This document shows positions 36,906 through 45,746 of a stretch of DNA of 64,000 nt, in pieces (position 1 is the stretch's first letter; each line of letters starts with the position of its first letter). The DNA comes from Aquabacterium sp. (GTDB lineage: Bacteria > Pseudomonadota > Gammaproteobacteria > Burkholderiales > Burkholderiaceae_C): contig NZ_JACRAH010000031.1 of the NCBI RefSeq assembly GCF_016234775.1, positions 100,584 to 164,583 of the forward strand, given 5' to 3'. A program made the translations under genes and the position numbers. The notes below the pieces were generated by a model, which worked only from the letters and a program-made list of their open reading frames with translations, was not told where the DNA came from and did not search any database.

Positions 36906-37943
36906 ATGACGCGCATCCCAACCACCTTGCGCCACTTGCTGCGCCACCACCTGGGCGCCGCCACACGTGGCACGGCGCTGGCCCTGGCCGCCACAGCCGC
37001 CCTGCTGGCTCAGCCGCTGGCCCACGCTGCCGAGAAGTTCACCTACATCACCAACTGGTATGCCGAAGCCGAGCATGGCGGCTTCTATCAGGCTCAGGCG
37101 ACAGGCCTGTACGCCAAGGCCGGGCTGGACGTCACGCTCAAGATGGGCGGCCCGCAGGTCAACATGATGCAGCTGATGATGGCCGGCCAGGCCGACTGCA
37201 TCATGGGTTTTGATGTGCAGACCATCCAGGCCTGGGAAAAAGCCATACAGGCTGTGACGGTGGCCGCCGCGTTCCAGAAAGACCCGGTTGTGATGATCGC
37301 CCACCCGGACGTGAAGCAGTTCGAGCAGCTCAAGAGCCGCACCCTGCTGGTGGGCAGCGCAGGCCAGGTCACTTACTGGCCCTGGCTCAAGACGAAATAC
37401 GGCTTCACCGATGCGCAGATGAAGCCCTACAACTTCAGCATCCAGCCCTTCCTGGCTGACAAGAACATCGCGCAGCAAGGCTATCTGGCCTCCGAGCCGT
37501 TCTCGATCGAGCGCGAAAGCAAGATCAAGCCGAGCGTGTTCATGCTGTCCGACCTCGGCTGGCCTCCCTACGCGATGACGGTCGTCTGCTCGACGCAGAC
37601 CATCCAGAAACGCCCCAGGCAGGTGGCCGCGTTCGTGAAAGCGTCGATGGAAGGCTGGAAGAGCTACCTCACAGGTGACCCCAAGCCCGGCAATGCCCTG
37701 ATCAAGAAAGACAACCCCAACATGACCGATGACTTGCTGGCCTATGGCATCGGCAGCATCAGGCAGCAAGGTGCCGTGCTGGGCGGGGACGCAGCCAGGT
37801 ACGGCATCGGCATCATCACCGATGAGCGCATGAAGCAGACCTACGACCTGCTGGTGCAACACAAGCTGCTGGATCCCGCCAAGGTGGATGTCAAAAAGAC
37901 CTACACCACGCAGTTCGTCAAGGACCTGAAGGTCATGCCCTGA
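36906..37943 (+). CDS. NMT1/THI5-type ABC importer binding protein
   Basis: Periplasmic substrate-binding protein of 345 residues. It has a long cationic signal peptide (MTRIPTTLRHLLRHHLGAAT then hydrophobic to AHAAEKF). The mature part follows the NMT1 pattern: FTYITNWYAEAEHGGFYQAQ, GLYAKAGLDVTLKMGGPQVN, QLMMAGQADCIMGFDVQTIQ and AFQKDPVVMIAHPDV. Family members bind thiamine pyrimidine precursors, aliphatic sulfonates, hydantoins or similar small molecules; nothing here chooses between these. It starts a three-gene importer operon (binding protein, ATPase, permease) with overlapping stop and start codons. Confidence 0.9.
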   Translation: MTRIPTTLRHLLRHHLGAATRGTALALAATAALLAQPLAHAAEKFTYITNWYAEAEHGGFYQAQATGLYAKAGLDVTLKMGGPQVNMMQLMMAGQADCIMGFDVQTIQAWEKAIQAVTVAAAFQKDPVVMIAHPDVKQFEQLKSRTLLVGSAGQVTYWPWLKTKYGFTDAQMKPYNFSIQPFLADKNIAQQGYLASEPFSIERESKIKPSVFMLSDLGWPPYAMTVVCSTQTIQKRPRQVAAFVKASMEGWKSYLTGDPKPGNALIKKDNPNMTDDLLAYGIGSIRQQGAVLGGDAARYGIGIITDERMKQTYDLLVQHKLLDPAKVDVKKTYTTQFVKDLKVMP

Positions 37944-38719
37944 TGGGACTGCCCGCGGCATCCCCTTCACCGGTGATCGATCTGCAAGGCGTCGAGCAGG
38001 TCTACCCGAATGGCACGCGCGCGCTGGCGCCGGTCTCGCTGCGCGTGGAGCCAGGCGAGTTCGTGACACTGCTGGGCCCATCGGGATGCGGCAAGAGCAC
38101 CCTGCTCAAGATGGTGGCCGGGCTGCTGCAGCCCACAAGTGGGCGCATCACCCTGTCTGGGCAGACGCTGTCCTTCGTGTTCCAGGAAGCGACCTTGATG
38201 CCCTGGGCGGACGTGCGCCGCAATGTGCGCCTGCCGCTGGATCTCGCGGGTGTGGCGCGCCAGGAGGCCGACGCCCGCGTGGACGAGGCCCTCGCCCAAG
38301 TGGGCCTCAGGGCTTGCGCCGATCAACGCCCCCGTGAGCTGTCAGGTGGCATGCAGATGCGCGTGTCCATTGCGCGTGGCCTGGTCACCAAGCCCAGCCT
38401 CCTGCTGATGGACGAGCCTTTTGGCGCACTGGACGAGATCACGCGCAACAAGCTGGATGACGAGTTGCTGCAACTGTGGCACCAACGGGGCCTGACGGTC
38501 GTGTTTGTCACCCACAGCATCACGGAAGCGGTATACCTGTCTTCGCGGGTGATCGTGATGGGCGCGCGGCCTGGTCGCATCGTGGAAGACCAGCGCATGG
38601 CCCAACCCTGGCCACGTGACGACGACTACCGCACCAGCGCCGCCTTCAACGATCAGGTGCGGCACCTCCAGCACTGCTTGAGTCAGGCCGCTGCCATGGC
38701 CACGGAGCACCAGGCATGA
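37943..38719 (+). CDS. ABC importer ATPase (taurine/nitrate/pyrimidine type)
   Basis: ATPase of 258 residues with Walker A GPSGCGKST, signature ELSGGMQMRVSIARGLVTK, Walker B LLLMDEPFGALDEITRNKL and the H-loop VTHSITEAVYLSSRVIVMG. The sequence is closest in layout to SsuB/TauB/ThiZ-like ATPases that pair with NMT1-type binding proteins. Its ATG overlaps the stop of the binding protein gene by one base, and its own stop overlaps the permease start in an ATGA. Confidence 0.93.
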   Translation: MGLPAASPSPVIDLQGVEQVYPNGTRALAPVSLRVEPGEFVTLLGPSGCGKSTLLKMVAGLLQPTSGRITLSGQTLSFVFQEATLMPWADVRRNVRLPLDLAGVARQEADARVDEALAQVGLRACADQRPRELSGGMQMRVSIARGLVTKPSLLLMDEPFGALDEITRNKLDDELLQLWHQRGLTVVFVTHSITEAVYLSSRVIVMGARPGRIVEDQRMAQPWPRDDDYRTSAAFNDQVRHLQHCLSQAAAMATEHQA

Positions 38720-39501
38720 ATGCGCTCTTTGACCGGCTCAAACAGGCAGCCCTACCGCTGCTGATGACCGTCATCCTGCTGGGCATCTGGCAGGCCTGGA
38801 CCGTGATCGACGAGGTGCCCGCCTACCTCGTGCCCTCACCCTGGGTGATCGCCCAGACGTTCGTCAAGGACTGGGCCTTGCTCAGCAGCGCCTTGCTGGT
38901 CACGCTCAAGATCACGGTGCTGGCCTTCTTCTGCGCCACGCTGATCGGCGTGCTGGTGGCCTTTGCCATGGTGCAAAGCCGCTGGATCGAAGCGGCCTTT
39001 CTGCCCTATGCGGTGCTCTTGCAGGTCACGCCCATCGTGGCCATCGCGCCTTTGATCATCATCTGGGTGAAAGACCCGACAGCCTCGCTGGTGGTGTGCG
39101 CCACGCTGGTGGCCTTGTTCCCCATCATCTCCAACACCACCATCGGACTGCGCAGTGTCAACCCGGGCCTGGCGGCCTACTTCAAGCTGAACCGGGCCAC
39201 ACGCCTGCAAACCTTGCTGCGCTTGCAGATCCCGTCTGCGCTGCCGTATTTTTTCGCGGGCCTTCGCATCTCCGGGGGGCTGTCACTCATTGGCGCCGTG
39301 GTGGCCGAGTTCGTGGCCGGCACGGGTGGCACAGGCACCGGCCTGGCCTATCAGATCCTGCAGTCCGGCTACCAGCTCGACATTCCCCGGATGTTCGCCG
39401 CGCTGGTGCTGATTTCGCTCACGGGGGTGGCGGTGTTTGCTTCGCTGGCCGCGCTGTCTCGCTGGGTGCTGGGCGGCTGGCACGAAAGCGAAATGCGCTG
39501 A
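38716..39501 (+). CDS. ABC importer permease (SsuC/TauC/ThiX type)
   Basis: Inner-membrane permease of 261 residues with six membrane segments. Marks include LLMTVILLGIWQAWTVIDEV at the N-terminus and the binding-protein-dependent transport loop LQIPSALPYFFAGLRISGGL with LIGAVVAEFVAGTGGTGTGL. The ATGA overlap with the ATPase gene shows coupling. No enzyme of a known pathway follows, so the cargo is unassigned. Confidence 0.93.
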   Translation: MNALFDRLKQAALPLLMTVILLGIWQAWTVIDEVPAYLVPSPWVIAQTFVKDWALLSSALLVTLKITVLAFFCATLIGVLVAFAMVQSRWIEAAFLPYAVLLQVTPIVAIAPLIIIWVKDPTASLVVCATLVALFPIISNTTIGLRSVNPGLAAYFKLNRATRLQTLLRLQIPSALPYFFAGLRISGGLSLIGAVVAEFVAGTGGTGTGLAYQILQSGYQLDIPRMFAALVLISLTGVAVFASLAALSRWVLGGWHESEMR

Positions 39502-39601
39502 GCCCGGCACATCGCCACGCCGCACGCCGAGCGGCATCTAACGGATTTCAGCCCTAATAACCCCACTCTCTTGTCGGGCAAATACAGGATGCACTCGTTT
39601 T

Positions 39602-39618
39602 AAGACGACTGGTCATAT
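39602..39618. promoter_or_regulatory. Candidate TetR operator
   Basis: AAGACGACTGGTCATATT lies ten bases before the TetR-type gene, with arms GAC / GTC around TG. Its sequence resembles the GACxGGTC sites of NemR-like repressors that control Old Yellow Enzyme genes. It would overlap the promoter of the regulator and downstream reductase. Confidence 0.45.
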
Positions 39619-39627
39619 TATTTGTCC

Positions 39628-40221
39628 ATGCCTCGCACCGCCGACAAAACCGACATCCCCAGACGCCTGAGCGAAGCGGGTTACGCCCTCTTCAATCAGC
39701 TGGGCTACAACGCCACCGGGATCCAGCAGATCACGGACAAGGCCGGCGTGCCCAAGGGCTCCTTCTACAACCACTTCGAAAGCAAGGAAGCTTTCGCGGC
39801 ACAGATCATCCGCAACTACGGCGCCTGGGTGGACAAGGCCTGGGATGCCGCCATGCAGGACGCGCCAGCCGATTCGGTCGGCGCCATGCGCCACCTGTTT
39901 GCCAGCTTCATCCAGCACCACGAGAACACCGGCCTGCAAGGCTGCCTGGTAGGCAATTTCGCAGCCGAGATGGCCGAATCCAGCGCGACCTGCCGCGCCG
40001 TGCTGTGCGGCGTGATGGTGGGCTGGCGCGAGCGCCTCGCCGAGCTCATCGCTCAAGGCCAGGCCCAACACCTGATCCGATCCGACCTCAATGCCCTCAC
40101 CCTCTCCGGCTTCTTCTGGGATGCCTGGGAAGGTGCCGTGCTGCGCATGAAGGTCGAACACAGCACACAGGCTTTGAAGGAAGTCGTCGACCTGATGCTC
40201 GACAAGTTCTTCCAGCCCTGA
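39628..40221 (+). CDS. TetR-family repressor, likely of the adjacent alkene reductase
   Basis: Repressor of 197 residues. The DNA-binding domain reads GYALFNQLGYNATGIQQITD followed by KAGVPKGSFYNHFESKEAFA, typical of TetR. The C-terminal part contains two Cys (GLQGCLVGNFAAEM and SSATCRAVLCG); in NemR-like proteins such Cys react with electrophiles. ATG 39628 was chosen over an in-frame TTG six bases upstream. The reductase gene follows after 72 bases and a candidate operator precedes the gene, as in nemRA. Confidence 0.9.
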   Translation: MPRTADKTDIPRRLSEAGYALFNQLGYNATGIQQITDKAGVPKGSFYNHFESKEAFAAQIIRNYGAWVDKAWDAAMQDAPADSVGAMRHLFASFIQHHENTGLQGCLVGNFAAEMAESSATCRAVLCGVMVGWRERLAELIAQGQAQHLIRSDLNALTLSGFFWDAWEGAVLRMKVEHSTQALKEVVDLMLDKFFQP

Positions 40222-40293
40222 ATCACTGAATCTTTGCAGTACCCATCTGGCCGCATGTGCGACCGCAACCTGACCCAAACTGGAGCCACTTCA

Positions 40294-41388
40294 ATGGGAA
40301 CCCAAGACGCTCTCTTCCAGCCTTTCCAACTCGGCGACATCACCCTGTCCAACCGCATGGTCATGGCCCCGCTCACCCGCAGTCGTGCTGAAAAAGGCAA
40401 TGTGCCTGGCCCGCTGACGGTCGAGTACTACGAACAGCGCGCCAGCATCGGCCTGATCATTGCGGAAGCCACACAGGTGTCGGCCACGGCCCAAGGCTAC
40501 CCTTCCACACCCGGCCTGCACACGGCCGAACAAGTGGCCGGCTGGCGCAAGGTGACGGACGCCGTGCACGCCAAGGGCGGCAAGATCTTCGTGCAACTGT
40601 GGCACACCGGCCGCATGTCGCACACCGCTTATCAACCGGGTGAGCAAGCACCCGTGGCGCCTTCGGCCATCGCGGCCAAGGCCAAGACCTATGTGCACGG
40701 CCAAGGCATGGTCGACACCTCGGTGCCCCGCGCCCTGGAAACCGCGGAAATCGATGGCGTGGTCAACGACTTCCGCACCGCGGCGCGCAACGCGATCGAC
40801 GCTGGCTTTGACGGCGTGGAGATCCACGGCGCCCACGGCTACCTGATCGACGCCTTCCTGCGCGATGGCGCCAACAAGCGTACGGACCAGTACGGTGGCA
40901 GCATCGAAAACCGCGCGCGCTTCCTGCTCGAAGTGATGACCGCCGTGACGGCTGAAATCGGCGCCGGCAAGGTCGGTATCCGCTTGTCGCCTGTCTCGCC
41001 CGTCAACGATTCCAGCGAAAGCGCCCCACAGCCGCTGTTCGAATACGTTGTGCGCGAGCTGGAAAAGCTGCACCCCGTGTACATCCACGTGGTGGAAGGC
41101 CACACTGGCGGCCCCCGTGACAACGCCCCCTTCGACTACGAAGCCCTGCACAAGCTCTACAGCGGCGTGTGGATGGTCAACAACGGCTACACGAAGGACA
41201 TGGCGCAGGAAGCCATCACCAACGGCAAGGGCGACCTTGTCTCTTTCGGCCGCCTGACCATCAGCAACCCCGACCTGCCCCGCCGCCTGCAAGAGAACGC
41301 GCCGCTCAACGAGCTGTTCTCCGACACGGGCCTGTATGGCGGCTCCGGCGCCCACGGCTACACGGACTACCCTGCCCTGGCTGACTAA
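40294..41388 (+). CDS. nemA: Old Yellow Enzyme family alkene reductase (NemA-like)
   Basis: FMN-dependent NADPH reductase of 364 residues acting on electron-poor C=C bonds and often on nitro compounds. Marks are LFQPFQLGDITLSNRMVMAP with LTRSRA, EATQVSATAQGYPSTPG, FVQLWHTGRMSHTAY, FDGVEIHGAHGYLIDAFLRD with GANKRTDQYGGSIENRARFL, and LVSFGRLTISNPDLPRRL. These follow the NemA order throughout. ATG 40294 has TGGAG upstream. With the TetR gene it forms a probable stress response to reactive electrophiles. A perfect 13-bp hairpin follows the stop. Confidence 0.94.
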   Translation: MGTQDALFQPFQLGDITLSNRMVMAPLTRSRAEKGNVPGPLTVEYYEQRASIGLIIAEATQVSATAQGYPSTPGLHTAEQVAGWRKVTDAVHAKGGKIFVQLWHTGRMSHTAYQPGEQAPVAPSAIAAKAKTYVHGQGMVDTSVPRALETAEIDGVVNDFRTAARNAIDAGFDGVEIHGAHGYLIDAFLRDGANKRTDQYGGSIENRARFLLEVMTAVTAEIGAGKVGIRLSPVSPVNDSSESAPQPLFEYVVRELEKLHPVYIHVVEGHTGGPRDNAPFDYEALHKLYSGVWMVNNGYTKDMAQEAITNGKGDLVSFGRLTISNPDLPRRLQENAPLNELFSDTGLYGGSGAHGYTDYPALAD

Positions 41389-41400
41389 AGAGCATGCTCA

Positions 41401-41436
41401 AAGCGCCACCTGTCGAGGCCCGCACAGGTGGCGCTT
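41401..41436 (+). terminator. Hairpin after the alkene reductase gene
   Basis: AAGCGCCACCTGT (41401-41413) and ACAGGTGGCGCTT (41424-41436) form a perfect 13-bp stem with a ten-base loop, 12 bases after the stop. No T-run follows, so it may work with Rho or protect the 3' end. Confidence 0.6.
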
Positions 41437-41491
41437 GGCGCATGGCAGACTGAACGGCCCGCGCTAAACCCGGCTCGGTCCTTTTTTGGAA

Positions 41492-41520
41492 TTGACATGA
41501 ATCATTGTCAACACCAGAAT
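41492..41520 (+). promoter_or_regulatory. Promoter with overlapping inverted repeat before the MAPEG gene
   Basis: TTGACA (41492-41497) is the sigma-70 -35 consensus, and 17 bases later CAGAAT (41515-41520) matches four of six -10 positions. TTGACA also pairs with TGTCAA (41506-41511) as an inverted repeat spaced by eight bases, so a repressor could bind over the promoter. Confidence 0.55.
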
Positions 41521-41576
41521 GGCCGAGCCTTTCTGATGGGCAATGCTTTCAAAACACTCTGTAGGAGACACCAGAC

Positions 41577-41984
41577 ATGACCATCGCCAATACCGCCGTG
41601 CTGATCGCAGCCGTGATGCCCGTGATCACCATGGGCCTGGCCAAAGCCGCTACCGCTGGAAAGAAGCGCAGCCAGGGCGGCTACGACAACAACGATCCAC
41701 GCGCCTGGGCTGCCAAGCAAGAAGGCTGGAAGGCCCGTGCAGCCGCTGCGCAGAACAACGGCTTTGAAGCCCTGCCCCTCTTCGTGTTCGGCGTGCTGGC
41801 CGCCCAAGCTGCCGGCCTGGATCAGGCTCGTACTGACCAACTGGCACTGGCCTTCATCGGCCTGCGCGTGGTGTACACGGCCTTGTACCTGGCCAACATC
41901 GCGCCGCTGCGCAGCCTGGTGTGGGCTGGCGCCCTGGCCGCCAACATCGCCATGTTCGCGCCCACGCTGAGCAATCTGTTCTGA
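41577..41984 (+). CDS. MAPEG-family membrane protein
   Basis: Small integral-membrane protein of 135 residues. Four hydrophobic segments are visible: VLIAAVMPVITMGLAKAA, PLFVFGVLAAQAAGLD, ALAFIGLRVVYTALYLA and LVWAGALAANIAMFA. The segment WKARAAAAQNNGFEALPLFV is the MAPEG pattern (glutathione transferase-like membrane proteins of eicosanoid and glutathione metabolism in eukaryotes); bacterial functions are mostly unknown. Good AGGAGA precedes the ATG. It has its own promoter and is convergent with the following SDR gene. Confidence 0.88.
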   Translation: MTIANTAVLIAAVMPVITMGLAKAATAGKKRSQGGYDNNDPRAWAAKQEGWKARAAAAQNNGFEALPLFVFGVLAAQAAGLDQARTDQLALAFIGLRVVYTALYLANIAPLRSLVWAGALAANIAMFAPTLSNLF

Positions 41985-41996
41985 TTTGAGGCCTGA

Positions 41997-43052
41997 TCAG
42001 GCCTTGGCTGGCATGAGGTCTGTGCTCAAGCAGCCCATGCCCTGCAGACACGCGTGCACCGCATCGTCCAGCGGTGTGTGCGGCTCAGGCCCGATCAGGG
42101 CCTCCAGTTTCGCGTTGTCCAGTCTCAAGGGCACACGCCACAAATAGCGCATCTCGACGATTTCTCGCAAGATCGGCACGAAGGGCGACAGCAGCCTCAA
42201 CACAGGCCAGGGCAAGGCCTTGATCGGCAAGCTGGCATCCCCGGCCGCGCGCGCGATGGCACGCGCCATCTCGCCACCCTGAGGCAACCAGTGCCCGCCA
42301 AAGTGCAGCACCTCGAAGCGTGCCAGGCGATCGGGGTCACGCAAGTCCAGCGCCATCAGTTTCACGGTGGCCTCGGCCAGATCCGGCAAATAGGCCCAGG
42401 CGTGCCCCACCTCCTTCACACCCGGGTACACCACCTTGCGCACGGGCTTTCCGGGCGTGACCAGCAAGGTACCGAACCATGAAGAAGGCGAATGCGCATC
42501 AAAGAAGTCACCCGCGCGCAAGACCAACGAGCGCAAAGGCCGATGTGGATCGCTCGCCGCTTGCTGCAACATCGCCTCCATCTCCACACGCACGGCACCC
42601 TTGCGCGTGAGTGGTCGCTGCGGGGATTGCTCGTTGACAAGCTCGCCCGCATCCGGCCCGAAGTTGTAGACATTGCCCGGCAGCAGCAGCCTGGCATCCA
42701 CCTGCCGAGCCGCCTCCACACTGTTGGCCAGCATGGGCAAGGCCAGTTCGCGCCAGCGCACATAGCCCGGCGGGTTGGCCCCATGAACGATGAACTGCAC
42801 GCCTTGCGCGGCCGCCACCACATCCGACCGCTTCATGGCATCGCCCACGTGCCATTGCACCGCTTGCAGCTCACCAAACGCAGCCGAGTCAGCGCGCACA
42901 CGCTGGGCCATGTCTGCATGCCGCGTCAGGGCTCGAACACGCCATCCCTGTTGTAACAGCCTGATCGCCACCGCACGACCGAAACCACCGGTAGCCCCCA
43001 CGACCAGCACGGTCGCGCCGGGGGCTGCTGAAGATGCGCCTGGGAATGTCAT
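41997..43052 (-). CDS. NAD(P)-dependent SDR-type epimerase/dehydratase-like protein
   Basis: Extended short-chain dehydrogenase fold, 351 residues. The N-terminal cofactor motif is VLVVGATGGFGRAVAIRLLQ (GxxGxxG), then QFIVHGANPPGYVRW and LLLPGNVYNFGPDAGELVNE, where the Tyr-x3-Lys catalytic pair is not in the standard form. Similarity is to NmrA/epimerase-like oxidoreductases of unknown substrate. ATG 43052 fits the domain start. It is divergent from a LysR gene, with 94 bases and an inverted repeat between, so it is likely under that regulator. Confidence 0.85.
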   Translation of the reverse strand: MTFPGASSAAPGATVLVVGATGGFGRAVAIRLLQQGWRVRALTRHADMAQRVRADSAAFGELQAVQWHVGDAMKRSDVVAAAQGVQFIVHGANPPGYVRWRELALPMLANSVEAARQVDARLLLPGNVYNFGPDAGELVNEQSPQRPLTRKGAVRVEMEAMLQQAASDPHRPLRSLVLRAGDFFDAHSPSSWFGTLLVTPGKPVRKVVYPGVKEVGHAWAYLPDLAEATVKLMALDLRDPDRLARFEVLHFGGHWLPQGGEMARAIARAAGDASLPIKALPWPVLRLLSPFVPILREIVEMRYLWRVPLRLDNAKLEALIGPEPHTPLDDAVHACLQGMGCLSTDLMPAKA

Positions 43053-43122
43053 GGCCTTGATCCCTTGTTGAAGACAAGCCTCATGCTAGGCAAACCCACC
43101 CCATACGACAATTGCCCATCAA

Positions 43123-43147
43123 TGCATACATGCCATACATTTATGCA
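43123..43147. promoter_or_regulatory. Candidate LysR-type operator in the SDR/LysR divergent region
   Basis: TGCATA (43123-43128) and TATGCA (43142-43147) are exact inverted repeats spaced by 13 bases, in an AT-rich stretch next to the LysR start. The geometry suits a LysR-type site for autoregulation and control of the divergent oxidoreductase gene. Confidence 0.45.
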
Positions 43148-44055
43148 TGACTTCAGCACATGTGGACTGGAACCTCTATCACTCCTTCCTGGCGGTGATG
43201 CAGGAAGGCAGCCTGTCTGCTGCGGCACGGGCGCTGGGCATGACGCAACCCAGCGTGGGCCGGCACATCGCGGCGCTGGAGACGGCCTTGAACGCGCCCC
43301 TTTTCACGCGAGGGCCGGACGGCGTCAAGCCTACCGCCACCGCACTGGAGATGCAGGCCTCGGCCCAGGCCATGGCGTCGGCGGCGCAACACGCCATGCG
43401 CGTGGCCTCCGGCAGCGAGCACGACGAACGCGGCACGGTACGCATCACGGCCAGCCAGATGATGGGCGGCGAAGTGCTGCCAGAGATCCTCGCGCGCTAC
43501 CAGGCCCAACACCCGCTGCTTACGATCGAGCTGGTGCTCAACAACAAGATGGACGACCTGCTCAAACGCGAGGCCGACATCGCCGTGCGCATGGAGCGCC
43601 CGACCCAGCAAGCCCTGATTGCCAAACGAATGGGCCGAGTGGACATCGGGCTGTACGCCCATCAGCGCTATGTGCAGGCCAGGGGGCTGCCCCGCACGCT
43701 GGCCGAACTGGCGCAGCACGCCATGATCGGCCCCGATCAGGACACCTTCACAACCCGGCTGGGTGCGCAACACGGCATCCCCATCTCTCGTGAAATGTTC
43801 AGCTTCCGTTGCGACAACGATCTGGCCTTGCTGGCGGCCTTGCGTGCCGGCCTTGGCATCGGCGGCAGCCAGATCGGCGTCGCCAGGCGTGATCCTGCCT
43901 TGCAACCCGTGCTGCCAGACCAGCTGACCTTCAGCCTGGACATGTGGTTGCTGACCCACGGGGACCTGCGAGGTAACAAGCGGGTCATGGCCTTGTACCG
44001 ATACCTGACGCAGGAACTGAGTGCCTATGCGCTGTCCAGCCAGCGCACCGACTGA
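43147..44055 (+). CDS. LysR-family regulator
   Basis: Regulator of 302 residues. The winged helix reads DWNLYHSFLAVMQEGSLSAA followed by ARALGMTQPSVGRHIAALET. The ligand-binding domain starts near GTVRITASQMMGGEVLPEIL and includes ADIAVRMERPTQQALIAKRM and ALLAALRAGLGIGGSQIGVA. It belongs to the CrgA/PA-type group of LysR proteins that often control divergent dehydrogenases. The likely target is the oxidoreductase at 41997-43052. The inducer is unknown. Confidence 0.93.
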   Translation: MTSAHVDWNLYHSFLAVMQEGSLSAAARALGMTQPSVGRHIAALETALNAPLFTRGPDGVKPTATALEMQASAQAMASAAQHAMRVASGSEHDERGTVRITASQMMGGEVLPEILARYQAQHPLLTIELVLNNKMDDLLKREADIAVRMERPTQQALIAKRMGRVDIGLYAHQRYVQARGLPRTLAELAQHAMIGPDQDTFTTRLGAQHGIPISREMFSFRCDNDLALLAALRAGLGIGGSQIGVARRDPALQPVLPDQLTFSLDMWLLTHGDLRGNKRVMALYRYLTQELSAYALSSQRTD

Positions 44056-44132
44056 TCGTGTCATCACAGACCGGTATAAGCTTGGCCTCCAGGCCAGAAC
44101 ATAAACCACACCTTCTCATCCAGGAGTCAAGA

Positions 44133-44798
44133 TTGAGCCACCGCCCCCTCACCGCTGAAGAAGCCCGCGTTCTGGCCGTGCTGGTTGAAAAGCAGCACAC
44201 CGTGCCAGACAGCTACCCCCTGTCGCTCAATGCCCTGACCCTGGGTTGCAACCAGAAGACCGCGCGCGATCCGGTGATGCAGTTGAGCGAAGCCGATGTG
44301 TTGCAGGCTGTCAATGGCCTCAAGGAGCTGAGCCTGGTCAACGAGGTAAGTGGCAGCCGCGTAGTGCGCTTTGATCACAATGCCGCGCGAGGCCTGGGCG
44401 TGCCCAGCCAATCGGTTGCCTTGCTGACGATGCTGTTGTTGCGCGGGCCCCAGACCTCGGCGGAGTTGCGCCTGCATACCGAGCGCCTGCACCGCTTTGC
44501 CGACATTTCATCGGTCGAGGGCTTTCTGGAAGAGCTGGCAGAGCGCGAGCCCAAACGGGTGGTGAAACTGCCTCGCGCCCCCGGCGCGCGCGAAAACCGC
44601 TGGGCGCACCTGCTGTGTGGTGAGGTGCAGATCCCGGAGGCCGCGGCTTACGCGCCAGCCTCAACCCGAGCGGCCGCCCATGACGAAGAGTTGGCCGCCA
44701 TCAGGGACGAACAAGCCCGCATGGCTGCCGAGTTGAGTGAACTGCGGGCGCTGGTGCTGCGCATGGCGACTGAACTGGGCGTGGACCCAAAGGGCTGA
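44133..44798 (+). CDS. yceH: YceH-family (DUF480) protein with TTG start
   Basis: Protein of 221 residues from the UPF0502/YceH family, with two winged-helix-like domains and unknown function. The family N-terminus RPLTAEEARVLAVLVEKQHT is followed by TVPDSYPLSLNALTLGCNQK, then RVVRFDHNAARGLGVPSQSV and MLLLRGPQTSAELRLHTERL, ending in a coiled coil (AAIRDEQARMAAELSELRAL). The start is TTG 44133 because CAGGAG sits six bases upstream and the protein then begins LSHRPLTAEEA; a longer reading from a GTG at 44058 has no similarity. Convergent with the UbiA-type gene. Confidence 0.93.
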   Translation: MSHRPLTAEEARVLAVLVEKQHTVPDSYPLSLNALTLGCNQKTARDPVMQLSEADVLQAVNGLKELSLVNEVSGSRVVRFDHNAARGLGVPSQSVALLTMLLLRGPQTSAELRLHTERLHRFADISSVEGFLEELAEREPKRVVKLPRAPGARENRWAHLLCGEVQIPEAAAYAPASTRAAAHDEELAAIRDEQARMAAELSELRALVLRMATELGVDPKG

Positions 44799-44819
44799 GG
44801 CTGTGCGTTGACTTGGCGC

Positions 44820-45737
44820 TCAAGCGCTCCACAGCAGGCCGAGCGCCGTCAGAACAGGTGTCAGCAGATTGACCACCACATTCATGCCCATATAGGGCAA
44901 CAGCGCGGGCGTGTCGTCAGCATGGCGCGCCGCGCCTCGCACCACGTTCAGCGCCACCGGCAAGGTGAGCAAGCCCAACAAGGCACCTTGCGGCACCCCC
45001 ATCCAGATCACGGTGCAAACCAAGGCCACGTACGCCAGACCATATTGAGCGAGCAGCACAGGCCAGCAACGCGACTTGCCCAGCCACATCGGCAAGGTGA
45101 CGCGCCCTACCCGCCTGTCAGCGTCCACGTCAGGATACTGATTGAGCAGCAGGAGGTTGTTGACCAGGCCAAACGGCAGCAAGGCCATCACCACCATCTC
45201 GGCACCCCACCGGCCCTGCAGCACGGCAGCTGTGCCCAGCATCATCAAGGGCCCGAAACCCAGTCCAGGCGCCATGAGGCACAACCAGGGGTGACGGGTC
45301 ACCCAGGGCGTGTAGGCCACCACCAGCAGCAGCCCCGCCAGGCCCACGGGCATCAAGGCGGGCAACACGACCAGATCACGCCACAGAAAATACAGGCCGG
45401 TGAGCGCGGTCCAGCCCAGCGCCACCAGGCCCATCGCCAATGCACCTGAGGCCAGTTCCGGCCTGGCGGGCAGCACACCACTGCCACCACTGAACGGCGT
45501 GCGCTGGGTCTGCATGTCCAGCCCGGACTTGAAGTCCATGTACTCGTTGAGTGCGTTGACGCTGACATGCGCCGCCAGGCCACCCAGCACCGCCAGCAGC
45601 GCATCCGGCCATGCCAGCGTGGCGCCGCTTGAACGGGCCAGCCACCAGCACACCGCCACGCCCAGGGCCATGCAGGCCGGCGTCAACAACAGAAATGGCA
45701 CACGTACCGGGCCCCACCAGGGCTGCTTGTCAGCCAT
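44820..45737 (-). CDS. UbiA-superfamily prenyltransferase
   Basis: Polytopic membrane prenyltransferase of 305 residues. The two Mg/diphosphate motifs are NALNEYMDFKSGLD near residue 62 (NxxxDxxxxxD) and LNQYPDVDADRRVGRVTL near 202 (DxxxD). The remaining sequence is made of eight or nine membrane segments. The SGLDMQTQRTPFSGGSGVLP stretch resembles MenA-like enzymes and uncharacterised UbiA proteins that attach prenyl chains to aromatic rings; which acceptor is used here is not evident. Its start lies nine bases after the stop of the DUF1415 gene upstream on the same strand. Confidence 0.88.
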   Translation of the reverse strand: MADKQPWWGPVRVPFLLLTPACMALGVAVCWWLARSSGATLAWPDALLAVLGGLAAHVSVNALNEYMDFKSGLDMQTQRTPFSGGSGVLPARPELASGALAMGLVALGWTALTGLYFLWRDLVVLPALMPVGLAGLLLVVAYTPWVTRHPWLCLMAPGLGFGPLMMLGTAAVLQGRWGAEMVVMALLPFGLVNNLLLLNQYPDVDADRRVGRVTLPMWLGKSRCWPVLLAQYGLAYVALVCTVIWMGVPQGALLGLLTLPVALNVVRGAARHADDTPALLPYMGMNVVVNLLTPVLTALGLLWSA

Positions 45738-45746
45738 GTGCGCGCC

